Shown: one piece after another, positions 1 through 11,176 of the stretch
How the letters are laid out: the number at the start of each line of letters is the position of its first letter
How positions within the stretch are numbered: position 1 is the stretch's first letter
NCBI GenBank assembly: GCA_903875045.1
Contig: CAIQUS010000014.1
Coordinates: forward strand, 44,492-108,491
From: an uncultured Bacteroidales bacterium
GTDB lineage: Bacteria > Bacteroidota > Bacteroidia > Bacteroidales > FEN-979
Direction: 5' to 3'
Length of the DNA stretch: 64,000 nt
The notes under the pieces: model-generated
The model's input: only the letters and a program-made list of their open reading frames with translations
What the model was told of the DNA's origin: nothing
Database searches by the model: none
Made by a program: the position numbers and the translations under genes

Positions 1-3000
1 CCATGAAGTTTAAAGGGTTTGGCATTAACAGTGGTCACCATGTCATTGCAGGGAGTAAAAGTAACAACAGGCGCAGCACCGATTACAACTATATATGGAA
101 TATTCGTTGCAGGATTATTGGTCGCACATGGCAAATTTGAAGTCAACTGACAGACAATAATATCATTATTCCCGGGAAGATAGGTATAGGATGGAAGGTT
201 GGCTCCAACACCAATACCATTAACATTCCACTGAAACTGTGGATTGGTGCCGCCGTTTAAAGGAGTAGCGGTGTATGTTACAGGAATACCTGCACACACT
301 GAACCAGGTGGACTTGCTGTTATTGATATACTGACAGGAAAATTACCATTAACTGTCATGGTAATCAGATTGGACAATGCAGGATTACCCTGGGCACACA
401 AAACACTGGATGTCAATTGGCACTGAACAATATCACCATCGGCTGGGATGTACATGAAAACTGAAGTATTCCCACCTGATATTACTCCGTTAACGGTCCA
501 CTGAAATATCGGGTTATTCCCGCCATTTATGCCTGCCGCATTAAATGTAACGAATGACCCTGAGCAAAAAGCACCAGGTGGGGTTGCGTTAATTGAAAGA
601 CTAACAGACAAATTAGGATTAACTGACAGTAGAATCTCATTTGAAGTAGCAGGATTACCTGTTGGGCAAATCGCATTGGAGATCAGGCTACAGGCAATTA
701 CATCATTGTTTACCGGGATATATGAATAGGTGGTATTTGTCGCTCCGAAAACATTCGCCCCATTAATTCTCCATTGGTACACCGGTCCACTTCCTCCGTT
801 GGCAGATATGCTTGACAATGTTACCGGGGTACCTGCACAAACCGTAGTTGATGAAGCAGTGATTGAAATACTTACAGGTTCAAGTGGATTCACTGTTATG
901 GTCACTGTATTGGATGTTGCAGGATTTCCTGTCGGACAAGTCGCATTGGATGTGAGTTCACAGTTAATTGCATCATTATTGACCGGGATAGACAGATAGG
1001 TGGTATTCGTTGCACCGATGATATTTACTCCATTAACCTTCCATTGGTATGCTGGTGCATTTCCTCCATTAACGGATATGGCTGAAAACGTTACGGAGGT
1101 GCCTGCACATACCATCGTTGCTGAAGCCGTAATTGTTATGCTGACAGGTTCCAGCGGATTCACTGTTATGGTTGCTGTGTTGGAGATGGCAGGATTTCCT
1201 GTCGGACAAGTCGCATCAGAGGTGAGTTTGCAGGTAATTGCATCATTGTTGACCGGCGTGAATGAATAGGTTGTATTTGTTGCACCGATGATATTTAGGC
1301 CATTAATTCTCCATTGGAATGCAGGGGATGCTCCTCCATTAGTTGATGAGGCTGATAATGTTACCGGGGTGCCTGCACAAACCATGGTTGATGTAGCAGT
1401 GATTGAAATACTGACAGGTTCAAGTGGATTCACTGTTATGGTGACCGTATTGGATGTTACCGGATTTCCTGTCGGACAAGTTGCACTGGAAGAGAGTTGA
1501 CAGTTAATCGCATCATTGTTGACCGGTATATATAAATAAGTCGTATTCGTTGCACCGATAATATTTATTCCATTAACACTCCATTGATACACTGGCGCAC
1601 TTCCTCCGTTGCTAGATATGGCTGAAAATGTTACCGGAGTGCCATCGCAAACTGTAGTTGATGTAGCAGAGATTGTAATACTGACAGGCTCCAATGGGTT
1701 CACTGTTATGGTCATTGTATTGGATACTGCCGGATTTCCCGTGGGACAAATCGCGTTGGAGATCAGTACGCAGGTAATTGCGTCATTGTTGACCGGGATA
1801 TATGAATAGGTGGTATTCGTTGCGCCAATTATATTTGCTCCGTTAATCTTCCATTGGTATGCCGGGGTATTTCCTCCGTTGGTGGAAACCGCTAATAATG
1901 ATACCGGGGTGCCTGTACAGACTGTAGTTGATGAAGCAGAAATCGAAATGCTGACAGGTTCCAATGGGTTCACTGTTATGGTCACTGCATTGGATGTGGC
2001 AGGATTTCCTGTTGGACAAATCGCACTGGAGATCAGTTCGCAAATAATTGCATCATTGTTGACCGGTATATATAAATAGGTCGTATTCGTTGCACCGATG
2101 ATATTTGCCCCATTAACCTTCCATTGATATGCCGGGGCATTTCCTCCGTTGGTGGATGAGGCCGAAAATGAAACCGGGGTACCTGCACAAACCGTAGTTG
2201 ATGAAGTAGTGATTGAAATACTGACAGGTTCAAGTGGATTCACTGTTATGGTCAGTGTATTGGATGTTGCAGGATTTCCTGTCGGACAAGTCGCATTGGA
2301 GGTGAGTTCACAGTTAATTGCATCATTATTGACCGGAGTATATGAATAGGCAGCATTCGTTGCACCGATGATGTTAATTCCATTAACTTTCCATTGGTAT
2401 ACTGGCGTGCTTCCTCCGTTTGTGGATATGGTTGACAATGCTACCGGGGTACCTGAACAAACCGTAGTTGATGTAGCAGTGATTGAAATACTGACAGGTT
2501 CCGGTGGGTTCACTGTTATGGCTACTGTATTGGATGTTGCAGGATTTCCTGTCGGACAAATCGCACTGGAAATGAGTTCACAAGTGATTGCATTATTATT
2601 GACCGGAGTATATGCATAGGTTGTATTTGTTGCACCGATGATATTTATTCCATCAATTTTCCATTGGTACAAAGGGGAGGGTCCTCCGTTGGCGGATAAG
2701 GCTGAAAATGATACAGGGGTGCCTGTACAAACCGTAGTTGATGAAGCAGTGATTGAAATACTGACAGGTTCCAGTGGATTCACTGTTATGGTAACTGTAT
2801 TGGATATGGCGGGATTTCCTGTCGGACAAGTCGCATTGGAAGTGAGTTCACAGGTTATTGCATCATTGTTGACCGGACTATATGAATAGGTGGCATTCGT
2901 TGCACCTGAGATACTTGCCCCATTAACCTTCCATTGATACACCGGCGTGTTTCCACCGTTGGCAGGTATGGCAGAAAATGTTACCTCGGTGCCGGCACAA

Positions 3001-6000
3001 ACCGTAGTTAATGAGGCCATGATTGCAATACTGACGGGCTCCAGGGGGTTCACTGTTATGGTCACTGTGTTGGACAGAGCCGGATTTCCCGTCGGACAAA
3101 TCGCATTGGAAATGAGTTCACAGGTGATTGCATCATTGTTGACCGGGGTATATGAATAGGTGGCATTCGTTGCACCTGAGATACCTGCTCCATTCATCTT
3201 CCATTGGTACACCGGCGTACTTCCACCGTTGGTGGCTATGGCTGAGAACGTTACCGGAGCACCGGCACATACCGAGGCTGCTGAAGCAGTGATCGAAATG
3301 CTGACAGCCTCCATCGGGTTCACCGTGATGGCAACTGTATTGGATACAGCCGGATTTCCTGTCGGACAAACCGCATTGGAGGTGAGCTCACAGGTCATTA
3401 TATCACTATTTACCGGGGTATATGAATAGGTGTTATTTGTTGCACCGATAACATTTGCCCCGTTATTTTTCCATTGGTATCCTGGGGTATTTCCTCCGTT
3501 GGCGGGTATGGCTGAAAACGTTACGGGGGTGCCTGCACATACCATAGTTGCTGAAGCCGTGATTGATATGCTGACAGGCTCCAATGGGTTCACTGTTAAG
3601 GTCACCATATTGGATATAGCAGGATTTCCTGTCGGACAAATCGCATTGGAGGTGAGCTCACAGGTTATCGCATCATTGTTGACCGGTACATATAAATAGG
3701 TCGTATTCGTTGCACCGATGATATTTGCCCCGTTAATCTTCCATTGGTATGCCGGGGCATTTCCTCCGTTGGTGGATATGGTTGAAAATGTTACCGGTGT
3801 ACCTGCACAAACCGGGTTAGATGAAGCTGTGAGGGAAATACTGACAGGAAGATTAGGATTAACCTGAGTGATTATCACATTGGAAACGGCCGTACTCCCA
3901 CTGGCACAGGTTGCATTTGACATGAGCATACAAATCACCGAATCACCATCCGTAGGAGAATAGGTAAAATCAGGACTATTTGTGCCTGCCGGATTTCCAT
4001 CTACTTTCCATTGAAATGTTGGGCCAGGACCTCCATTAACAGGGAAAGCTGTAAAATGGACTGGTGTTCCTGCACACACCGCTGTTGTTGGATTTGCGGC
4101 AATCGTAACACTCACCGGAACAGGCAGCACATACATGATGATCTGATTTGAAGTAACTGGAATGGGGGCGCAGGTCAAAGCAGAAGTCATCACACAAGTA
4201 ACGATATCACTATCATTGGGATAATAGTTATATACCGGATTATTTGATCCAACATCAACTCCATTCACCTTCCATTGATAGGTCGGTGCGGGTCCACCAA
4301 AGGAAGGGGTTGCCGTAAAGGTGACGGGTGTACTTACACAAATAGGATTATCGGAGGCAACAATGGTAACTCCGGCATCAAACGATGTACTTATAATCAT
4401 TGAAATTGAGTTGGAGTTAGCCGGATTGCCAGAAACACAATGTTCATTTGAACTAACTTCACAAACCACAACATCATTATTTTGGGGTTGATATGAATAA
4501 GTATTTGTTGAACCAACCACATATAACCCATTAATCTTCCAATGGTATTCAGGTGAGGTACCACCATTGACAATAGATGAGGTATAGGTTACCATAGTTC
4601 CCAAACATGCCGGGTTTAACGAACTAACAATGGAAGCCCCTACCGGCAGAATGGGATCAACTACCAAGGTAATTGGATTTGAAGTTGCGGGTGATCCGGT
4701 TGCACATGTATAACTGGAAATCAACTGGCAAGTGACAACCTGCCCTGTTGATGGTGTAGAACTATAAACCGGGCTGTTGGTTCCAACGGGAATGCCATTA
4801 ACCATCCATTGAAACTCAGGATTTAATCCTCCATTGACAGGAGTGGCTGTAAATGTAATTTCCTGTCCAAGACAAGAAGGGTTCTCTGATGCGGCTATTC
4901 CAATACTCACAGGAAACTCGGTACTTACCTGCATGGTAATCTCGTTTGATGTGATTGGATTATTCGTGATACAGGACACACTTGAGGTTAACTGACAAGT
5001 CACCACATCGCCATTATCAGGAATATAAGCAAACGTACTGTTGTTCCCCATCACTACGCCATTAACTTTCCAGGCATATAATGGGGCTGACCCCTGATTA
5101 AACGACGCAGAATTGAATGTAATGAGTGTTCCGGCACAAACCGAGTTATTGGATGTGGAAATCGTAATTCCTGCACTTTGCGGGGGCAGCACCGACATGG
5201 TTATTGAATTGGAGGTAACCGGATTGACCAGCGGGCAAGGTATATCAGCATCAAGTGTACATAAAACAGCATCTCCATTTGCCGGTATATAGCTGAATTG
5301 TGGTAAATTAACCCCCATATCCACGCCGTTTACTTTCCAATGATAAATTGGGGCAATACCTGCATTGAAAGTATTGGCGGTAAATAATACCGGGGGACCG
5401 ATGCAGGCAGGATTGGCCGTACAGGAAATAGAAATACTAACAGGCAGGACAGGAAAAAAATTCATTGTTACCGGAGCTGAGACTGAAGGATTCCCAGTGG
5501 GACATGTGACACTGGAGTTAACCTGACATTCAATTACATCGCCATTGTTTGGGGCGTATGTATATGCTGGACTATTCCCACCAACAAAAATCCCGTTTGT
5601 CATCCACTGGTACGTCGGATTAGCTCCTCCATTTACAGCGGTTGCGGTAAAAGTGACGGAGGCTCCCTGACAAGGCGGCGTGGAAGATGGTACAACTGAA
5701 ACGCTTACCGGAAGGCTCTGTACCACATTCAATGTAACTGAATTGGAAATTGCAGGGTTTCCCTGGATACATGCAGCATTTGATGACAAGGTACAGAACA
5801 CCACATCACCATCAGAAGGTGCATACGTAAAAATGGGACTATTATTTCCAATATTTCCACCATTGACTTTCCATTGGAAGATTGGTGAGGGTCCCCCGTT
5901 CATCGGGGTTGCATTAAAAGTTACTGACCCCTGGCACACAGGATTTGAAGAAGGAACAATATATACACTTGTCAGTAACAACGGACTCACTGACATTACG

Positions 6001-9000
6001 ATCGGGTTTGAAACAGTTGCATTGTTCAACACACAGGAAGCGTTCGAGGTCATAATGCAAGTAACAACATCTCCTTGTATCGGGGTATAGGAATAAGTCG
6101 CCGCATTAATTCCGACATTAATTCCATTCACTTTCCACTGAAAACCCGGAGCGCTGCCTCCATTTACAGGAACTGCAGTATAGGTAACGACTGTACCCTG
6201 ACAAACCGGGTTACCCGAGGACGTTATAGATACCTCCACGGTTCCATAAGGAATAATACTCATGGTAATGGTATCTGAATTAACAGGATTCGGTGTTGCG
6301 CACACTTGGTTGGAAGTTAAACGGCACATTACCTTATCCCCGTTTGCCGGAATGTAATTGAATACAGTACTACCTGATCCAAGAAGGATAGTCCCATTTA
6401 CCTTCCAGCGATATAAAGGATCGGTTCCGGGATTTGTAGCTACGGCGGTATATGTAACTGATGTTCCCTGGCAACATGGATTGCAGGATTCAGAAATGCT
6501 GATGGAATTCGGTGCTGATGGAATGACAGTCATGGTGATGACATTGGATGTATCCGGATTTGATGTGGCGCAAGGCAGATTGGAGGTAACGACACAGGTC
6601 ACAATATCACCATTCAATGGTACATATTGATAAATATAATGATTCGTGGTTTTATTGATTCCGTTTACTTTCCATTGGTAGAATGGAGAGGAACCTCCAT
6701 TCGTAACAGAGGCGGTAAATTGAACTGGCGTTCCGGCACAACATGTATAGAGACTGGCCACAATCGAAACGTTTACAGGCATCATGGTAGTGGCGACCAT
6801 CGTGATCGTATTGGATTGGGCAGGATTATTGGAGATACACGAAAGATTTGAGGTTAGTGTGCAGGTAATCTGATCGCCTGCAACCGGACTGTAAAGCAAA
6901 ACCTGATTGTTCGTTCCTTTAACGACTCCGTTTACCCGCCATTCATACGTAGGATTTGATCCTCCGTTTGACGGGGTTGCCTGATAAACAATCTGACTTC
7001 CTGCACAAAAAGGATTTTCTGAGGCTGAAATGACAACACTTACAGGTTGTGCGGAACCTGCAACCAGCGTCACTGAATTTGAAACCGCAGGATTACCGCT
7101 TACACAATACGCATTTGACGTCAGGGTTGCCGTAACAACATCTCCATTTACTGGTGTATAAGAATAGGATGCGCCTGTTGCTGCAACAATCACCCCATTC
7201 ACCCTCCATTGATAAACCGGCATGGTGCCTCCGTTCGTCGGGGTTGCTGTCAATGTTACCGGGCTACCCTGGCATACAGGATTTGCAGAAGCGGAGATGG
7301 TGATTCCTACAGGTTGTGATTGTTGAACCGTCATATTTATCGGATCAGATACTTTCTGAACGGGAATAGCACATACCATACTGGATGTCAATGTACAAGT
7401 TATGGCATCTGCGTTTAAAGGCACGTAGGTATATACCGGATTATTTGTCCCTTTGATAAAATTATTGACACGCCATTGAAAGACTGGATTTGATCCTCCA
7501 TTCACCGGAGCGGCAGTATATACCACAGCTGTGCCTTGACAAACAGGATTTGCTGATTCGGTAATCATAATTCCCAGTGGAAGGTTGTTTGAACCAACCA
7601 TTACGATCGGCGGGTCAGAAACCACCATTGTACCAGCTATACAACTGGCATTCGAAGTCATTTCACAGGTTACAATATCGTCATGCATGGCGGGGTAAGT
7701 AAAGAGGGGACTGTTTGTACCCATACCCATACCATTCACCTTCCACTGATAGAATGGTGAACTGCCGCCGTTGCTTGCAGTGGCTGTAAAAGCCACAGAG
7801 GTTCCTGTGCAAAAAGGGTTTGTAAGTGTAGAAATCAATACGCCGGCAGTTGGGGTTGCAGATGTAAGCATGGTGATCGGATTGGAGGTAGCCGGATTCC
7901 CGCTATTACAAGGTGCATTCGATGTTAAAATACATGTGATGATTTCACCTCCGTTTATTGGGGAATAGGTGAATGTGGCGCTATTTGTCCCCTTGGTAAC
8001 TCCATCGACTTTCCATTGATATGATGGGGAAGAGCCGCCGTTCGTTGGAGCGGCAACAAAGGTTACGGTACTTCCCGGGCAAACCGGATTGTCGGATGCG
8101 GTGATCGAAACACTCACAGGAGTGCTAAGATTCCTGATCATTAAAATCGGATTGGATGTGGCCTGACTGGGTGAGGCACAAGTCAGACTGGATGTGATCC
8201 TGCATGTAATGAAATCACCATCTGCCGGCGAATAGCTATAGGTTGAACTGGTACCAGCCGGTAATCCGTTCTTCAGCCATTGATATCCGGGTGTTGAGCC
8301 GCCATTCGAAATCGAGGAAGTAAAATTAACGGTTGATCCCTGGCAAAAAGGATTAGCTGAGGCAGCAATGGTAACTGCCGGAATCAACACCGAACTTACA
8401 ACCATCGATATGGAATTTGATGTGATTTGGTTGCCACTAACACACATCAAACTAGATGTTAGCGTGCAGGTTATCACATCGCCATTGGCTGGTGTATAAA
8501 TGAGAACCGGACTCGAGCCAACCGGGTTTCCATTCCTTTTCCACTGATATGTCGGATTGGATCCTCCATTAACTGGTGTTGCGGTGAAAGTAACCTGAGT
8601 ACCCGTACAAACCGGGTTCGCTGATACAGAAATCGATATTCCGGCCGGCAATATCGGAAGGACAGACTGAGTGATGGCATTCGAAAATACGGGATTAAGA
8701 ACAGGGCACGAAACTGACGATGTAAGCTTGCAATCAATAATATTCCCGTTTGAAGGAACATAACTGAAAGTTCCGCTGTTGCTTCCTGCATTGCTTCCGT
8801 TTACCCTCCATTGAAAAACAGGATTTACTCCGCCATTGCCAGTAGTTGCAGTGTAGGTAACGAGCGTACCCTGACAACAGGGATTCGTTAATGTAGCAAT
8901 GCTTATACTAACCGGCAGATTTGGATTAACTGTCATTGTTATCTGATTGGAGGTTGCCGGACTGCCTGATGCACAGGCATAACTTGAATTCAGGTAACAG

Positions 9001-11090
9001 ATAATATTATCACCATTCGTCGGAGTATAACTGAACGTTGAAAGTCCGGCACCACTGGTAACCCCATTCACAAGCCAGGTAAACACAGGTAATAACCCTC
9101 CGTTAACAGGTATGGCAGTAAAATTGACTACTTGCCCCTGACATGAAGGGTTTTGGTCTGCAACAATGGTAATGCCAACGGGCAATGACGAACTAACAGT
9201 CATGGTGATCGCGTTCGACGTTGCCGGATTGGTAATTGCACAACTAAAGCTTGAAATTAATTTACAAGTAATTATATCGCCATCAGCAGGTACATAAGAA
9301 AATGTGGAAGTGTTTCCACCATTAATAACCCCATTTACCTTCCATTCAAAAACCGGTAATAATCCTCCGTTAACAGGTATTGCCGTAAATGTAACAGAGC
9401 TGCCCTGACATACAGGATTAGCTGAAACAACGATAGAAACGCTAACCGGCAAGGCCGGACTGACCGTCATCGTAATTGCGTTGGATAAAACCGGTATACC
9501 CTGACTGCACATGGCACTGGAAGTCATTTGGCATACTATAACATCCCCGTTTACCGGGGTATAAGTCAAGGTAATCGCATTCCCGGAAATTACCCCGTTT
9601 ACAAGCCATACAAATACCGGATTTGTTCCGGCATGAACCGGATGGGCAGTAAACGTGATGGGTGTACCTGCACAAGTAGGATTCGCTGAAGCTGTAATTG
9701 TCACACTTGAAACAATCGCCGGACTCACACTAAGTGTTATGGAATTGGATATCGCCGGATTCCCCGTGGGACATAACAGACTGGAAGTGAGATAACACAG
9801 AACAATGTCACCATTGGTAGGAATATAGGTATAAACAGGATTGTCATGTACTATGCTCACTCCGTTTACCGTCCACTGGTAATGGGGCGATACTCCGCCA
9901 TTGGTCGGAGTTGCGGTCAAGGTAACCGGGCTTCCATTGCACACCGGATTTTCAGAGGCGGCAATACTCACAGTGACAGGCTGATATGGCTCAACAACCA
10001 TGGTTATTTCATTTGAACCGGCAGGATTGCCTGATTTACATACAGCATTGGAATTCAAATTACAAATCACGACATCTCCATTGGCAGGTATCCAGGTCAT
10101 TACAGGGCTATTGGTTCCTGCATTGATCCCATTTATCATCCATGAATAACTCGGTGAAGATCCACCATTGACAGGGGAGGCTGTATAAATTACCTGGCTG
10201 CCCATACATACAGGATTTGCAGAAGCCGAAATCGTTACACTAACTGGTTGATTCGGGCTGACATTCATCGTGATTGGACTAGAGGAAACAGGATTTCCCG
10301 AAGTACATGCCAGACTTGAAGTAAGCTGACAAGCAACCAGATCCCCATTAACCGGAACATATGAATAGGTACTATTCGTTGCCCCTGGTGCAGGCGTTCC
10401 ATTGATTTTCCATTGAAACACTGGCGAAGGTCCCCCATTAATTGCTGTGGCAGTGAATGTTACAGGATCCCCCTGGCAGGATGGATTAGATGATGCAATT
10501 ACAGTTATATTAACCGGTGAAACCGGTGTAATTGTCATGGTTACCTGAGGTGAAGTTGCCGGATTTCCCGTGGTGCACGTCAGATCAGAAATAACCTGGC
10601 AATGAACAATGTCATTGTTGGCAGGTGTACAAATATATGTCTGGTTATTTACCCCTACGTTTACACTATTAAGAAACCAACTGTAAACTGGTGATGTTCC
10701 GCCGTTTATAACATTGGCAGTAAAAGTTACAGGAGCTCCGGCACAAACCGGATTCGATGAAGGTGATACCGAAACACTAACCGGGAACGTTGGCTGTACT
10801 GTTACATTTAAAACCCCGGTACCAGTGCCTCCTGTGTATGAAACACTTACCGTTTGCGGGCCTTCCGTATTCCATGTAATCGTGATTGAATAATCGGTAG
10901 AAGAACCTCCGGCTGTAACTGTTCCCCCGGCTGAAACTGTCCAAACATAATTGGTCATGAATTGTTGGGTTGTATAAACATAACCAGTGTAGCCAACACA
11001 AGGAGTTACCTGTCCGGAAATAGATTGTCCGATCAAACCATACGGGATGAGAATCAGGGAAAAGAGAATTGTGTAAAAACCCGATTTCAT
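1..11090 (-). CDS. Giant secreted Ig-like repeat protein, C-terminus beyond the window (partial)
   Basis: The frame is open from an ATG at 11090, with an in-frame TAA immediately upstream (11091-11093), to the left edge: at least 3696 codons, with no stop in the window. Residues 1-21 (MKSGFYTILFSLILIPYGLI) form a signal peptide. A PKD-like domain follows (about 22-100), then about 40 Ig-like repeats of 88-90 residues. Each repeat has the pattern NPVCxGxPVTFTA, NGGxxPxYQWKVNG, TYxPxNGDxVxCxLTSNxxCxxGNPAxSN, with usually three cysteines. Repeats at 730-3699 are nearly identical; the rest are diverged. Near the edge the pattern changes to a CNDMVTTVNAKPFKLHG stretch, suggesting a distinct C-terminal region. 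It is a paralogue of the next gene upstream (start at 20863), with the same N-terminal domain and repeat type, so T9SS export is likely, but the sorting domain lies outside the window. The role is probably that of a surface stalk or adhesin (inference). Confidence 0.9.
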   Translation of the reverse strand, partial: MKSGFYTILFSLILIPYGLIGQSISGQVTPCVGYTGYVYTTQQFMTNYVWTVSAGGTVTAGGSSTDYSITITWNTEGPQTVSVSYTGGTGTGVLNVTVQPTFPVSVSVSPSSNPVCAGAPVTFTANVINGGTSPVYSWFLNSVNVGVNNQTYICTPANNDIVHCQVISDLTCTTGNPATSPQVTMTITPVSPVNITVIASSNPSCQGDPVTFTATAINGGPSPVFQWKINGTPAPGATNSTYSYVPVNGDLVACQLTSSLACTSGNPVSSSPITMNVSPNQPVSVTISASANPVCMGSQVIYTASPVNGGSSPSYSWMINGINAGTNSPVMTWIPANGDVVICNLNSNAVCKSGNPAGSNEITMVVEPYQPVTVSIAASENPVCNGSPVTLTATPTNGGVSPHYQWTVNGVSIVHDNPVYTYIPTNGDIVLCYLTSSLLCPTGNPAISNSITLSVSPAIVSSVTITASANPTCAGTPITFTAHPVHAGTNPVFVWLVNGVISGNAITLTYTPVNGDVIVCQMTSSAMCSQGIPVLSNAITMTVSPALPVSVSIVVSANPVCQGSSVTFTAIPVNGGLLPVFEWKVNGVINGGNTSTFSYVPADGDIITCKLISSFSCAITNPATSNAITMTVSSSLPVGITIVADQNPSCQGQVVNFTAIPVNGGLLPVFTWLVNGVTSGAGLSTFSYTPTNGDNIICYLNSSYACASGSPATSNQITMTVNPNLPVSISIATLTNPCCQGTLVTYTATTGNGGVNPVFQWRVNGSNAGSNSGTFSYVPSNGNIIDCKLTSSVSCPVLNPVFSNAITQSVLPILPAGISISVSANPVCTGTQVTFTATPVNGGSNPTYQWKRNGNPVGSSPVLIYTPANGDVITCTLTSSLMCVSGNQITSNSISMVVSSVLIPAVTIAASANPFCQGSTVNFTSSISNGGSTPGYQWLKNGLPAGTSSTYSYSPADGDFITCRITSSLTCASPSQATSNPILMIRNLSTPVSVSITASDNPVCPGSTVTFVAAPTNGGSSPSYQWKVDGVTKGTNSATFTYSPINGGEIITCILTSNAPCNSGNPATSNPITMLTSATPTAGVLISTLTNPFCTGTSVAFTATASNGGSSPFYQWKVNGMGMGTNSPLFTYPAMHDDIVTCEMTSNASCIAGTMVVSDPPIVMVGSNNLPLGIMITESANPVCQGTAVVYTAAPVNGGSNPVFQWRVNNFIKGTNNPVYTYVPLNADAITCTLTSSMVCAIPVQKVSDPINMTVQQSQPVGITISASANPVCQGSPVTLTATPTNGGTMPVYQWRVNGVIVAATGASYSYTPVNGDVVTATLTSNAYCVSGNPAVSNSVTLVAGSAQPVSVVISASENPFCAGSQIVYQATPSNGGSNPTYEWRVNGVVKGTNNQVLLYSPVAGDQITCTLTSNLSCISNNPAQSNTITMVATTMMPVNVSIVASLYTCCAGTPVQFTASVTNGGSSPFYQWKVNGINKTTNHYIYQYVPLNGDIVTCVVTSNLPCATSNPDTSNVITMTVIPSAPNSISISESCNPCCQGTSVTYTAVATNPGTDPLYRWKVNGTILLGSGSTVFNYIPANGDKVMCRLTSNQVCATPNPVNSDTITMSIIPYGTVEVSITSSGNPVCQGTVVTYTAVPVNGGSAPGFQWKVNGINVGINAATYSYTPIQGDVVTCIMTSNASCVLNNATVSNPIVMSVSPLLLTSVYIVPSSNPVCQGSVTFNATPMNGGPSPIFQWKVNGGNIGNNSPIFTYAPSDGDVVFCTLSSNAACIQGNPAISNSVTLNVVQSLPVSVSVVPSSTPPCQGASVTFTATAVNGGANPTYQWMTNGIFVGGNSPAYTYAPNNGDVIECQVNSSVTCPTGNPSVSAPVTMNFFPVLPVSISISCTANPACIGPPVLFTANTFNAGIAPIYHWKVNGVDMGVNLPQFSYIPANGDAVLCTLDADIPCPLVNPVTSNSITMSVLPPQSAGITISTSNNSVCAGTLITFNSASFNQGSAPLYAWKVNGVVMGNNSTFAYIPDNGDVVTCQLTSSVSCITNNPITSNEITMQVSTEFPVSIGIAASENPSCLGQEITFTATPVNGGLNPEFQWMVNGIPVGTNSPVYSSTPSTGQVVTCQLISSYTCATGSPATSNPITLVVDPILPVGASIVSSLNPACLGTMVTYTSSIVNGGTSPEYHWKINGLYVVGSTNTYSYQPQNNDVVVCEVSSNEHCVSGNPANSNSISMIISTSFDAGVTIVASDNPICVSTPVTFTATPSFGGPAPTYQWKVNGVDVGSNNPVYNYYPNDSDIVTCVMTSALTCAPIPVTSNQIIMYVLPVPVSVTIAANPTTAVCAGTPVHFTAFPVNGGPGPTFQWKVDGNPAGTNSPDFTYSPTDGDSVICMLMSNATCASGSTAVSNVIITQVNPNLPVSISLTASSNPVCAGTPVTFSTISTNGGNAPAYQWKINGANIIGATNTTYLYVPVNNDAITCELTSNAICPTGNPAISNMVTLTVNPLEPVSISITASATMVCAGTPVTFSAIPANGGNTPGYQWKNNGANVIGATNNTYSYTPVNSDIMTCELTSNAVCPTGNPAVSNTVAITVNPMEAVSISITASAASVCAGAPVTFSAIATNGGSTPVYQWKMNGAGISGATNATYSYTPVNNDAITCELISNAICPTGNPALSNTVTITVNPLEPVSIAIMASLTTVCAGTEVTFSAIPANGGNTPVYQWKVNGASISGATNATYSYSPVNNDAITCELTSNATCPTGNPAISNTVTITVNPLEPVSISITASSTTVCTGTPVSFSALSANGGPSPLYQWKIDGINIIGATNTTYAYTPVNNNAITCELISSAICPTGNPATSNTVAITVNPPEPVSISITATSTTVCSGTPVALSTISTNGGSTPVYQWKVNGINIIGATNAAYSYTPVNNDAINCELTSNATCPTGNPATSNTLTITVNPLEPVSISITTSSTTVCAGTPVSFSASSTNGGNAPAYQWKVNGANIIGATNTTYLYIPVNNDAIICELISSAICPTGNPATSNAVTITVNPLEPVSISISASSTTVCTGTPVSLLAVSTNGGNTPAYQWKINGANIIGATNTTYSYIPVNNDAITCVLISNAICPTGNPAVSNTMTITVNPLEPVSITISATSTTVCDGTPVTFSAISSNGGSAPVYQWSVNGINIIGATNTTYLYIPVNNDAINCQLSSSATCPTGNPVTSNTVTITVNPLEPVSISITATSTMVCAGTPVTLSASSTNGGASPAFQWRINGLNIIGATNTTYSFTPVNNDAITCKLTSDATCPTGNPAISNTATITVNPLEPVSITITASATMVCAGTSVTFSAISVNGGNAPAYQWKVNGVNIIGATNTTYLSIPVNNDAINCELTSNATCPTGNPATSNTVTITVNPLEPVSISITASSTTVCAGTPVTLSSISANGGSGPVYQWRINGANVFGATNTTYSYIPVNNDVIACSLISNAICPTGNPATSNEILLSVNPNLSVSLSINATPPGAFCSGSFVTFNAAGINGGNNPIFQWTVNGVISGGNTSVFMYIPADGDIVQCQLTSSVLCAQGNPALSNLITMTVNGNFPVSISITASPPGSVCAGIPVTYTATPLNGGTNPQFQWNVNGIGVGANLPSYTYLPGNNDIIVCQLTSNLPCATNNPATNIPYIVVIGAAPVVTFTPCNDMVTTVNAKPFKLH
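730..3699 (-). repeat. Eleven homogenised 270-bp tandem units inside the giant Ig-repeat gene
   Basis: Units begin every 270 bp exactly (730, 1000, 1270 ... 3430). The same 19-mer aggatttcctgtcggacaa or a one-to-two base variant recurs at the same phase in nearly every unit. The period is exactly 90 codons on the minus strand. The encoded unit differs from flanking repeats: it has a GAxxIGATNTTY segment where others have NVGTNSPVF. Units left of 730 and right of about 3750 are diverged, so this block was amplified or homogenised recently. Long complementary open frames on the plus strand here are by-products of the repeat. Confidence 0.95.
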
Positions 11091-11176
11091 TTACAATCAA
11101 TATTACATTGAATATGCACCTTTACATGTTATACGGTGTTTTTTCTATAAAGATACAATATATACCGAATATTTGA

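Noticed and set aside
730..3699. A row of 66-89 residue plus-strand open frames, each starting at the same phase of the 270-bp repeat
   Set aside because: They are complements of the minus-strand Ig repeats, share the repeat period and have no independent signal or start context; the minus frame is open over the full length and continues with clear protein-family motifs.
730..3699. Possible CRISPR array
   Set aside because: The period of 270 bp, absence of short palindromic repeats with unique spacers, and a continuous coding frame exclude it.
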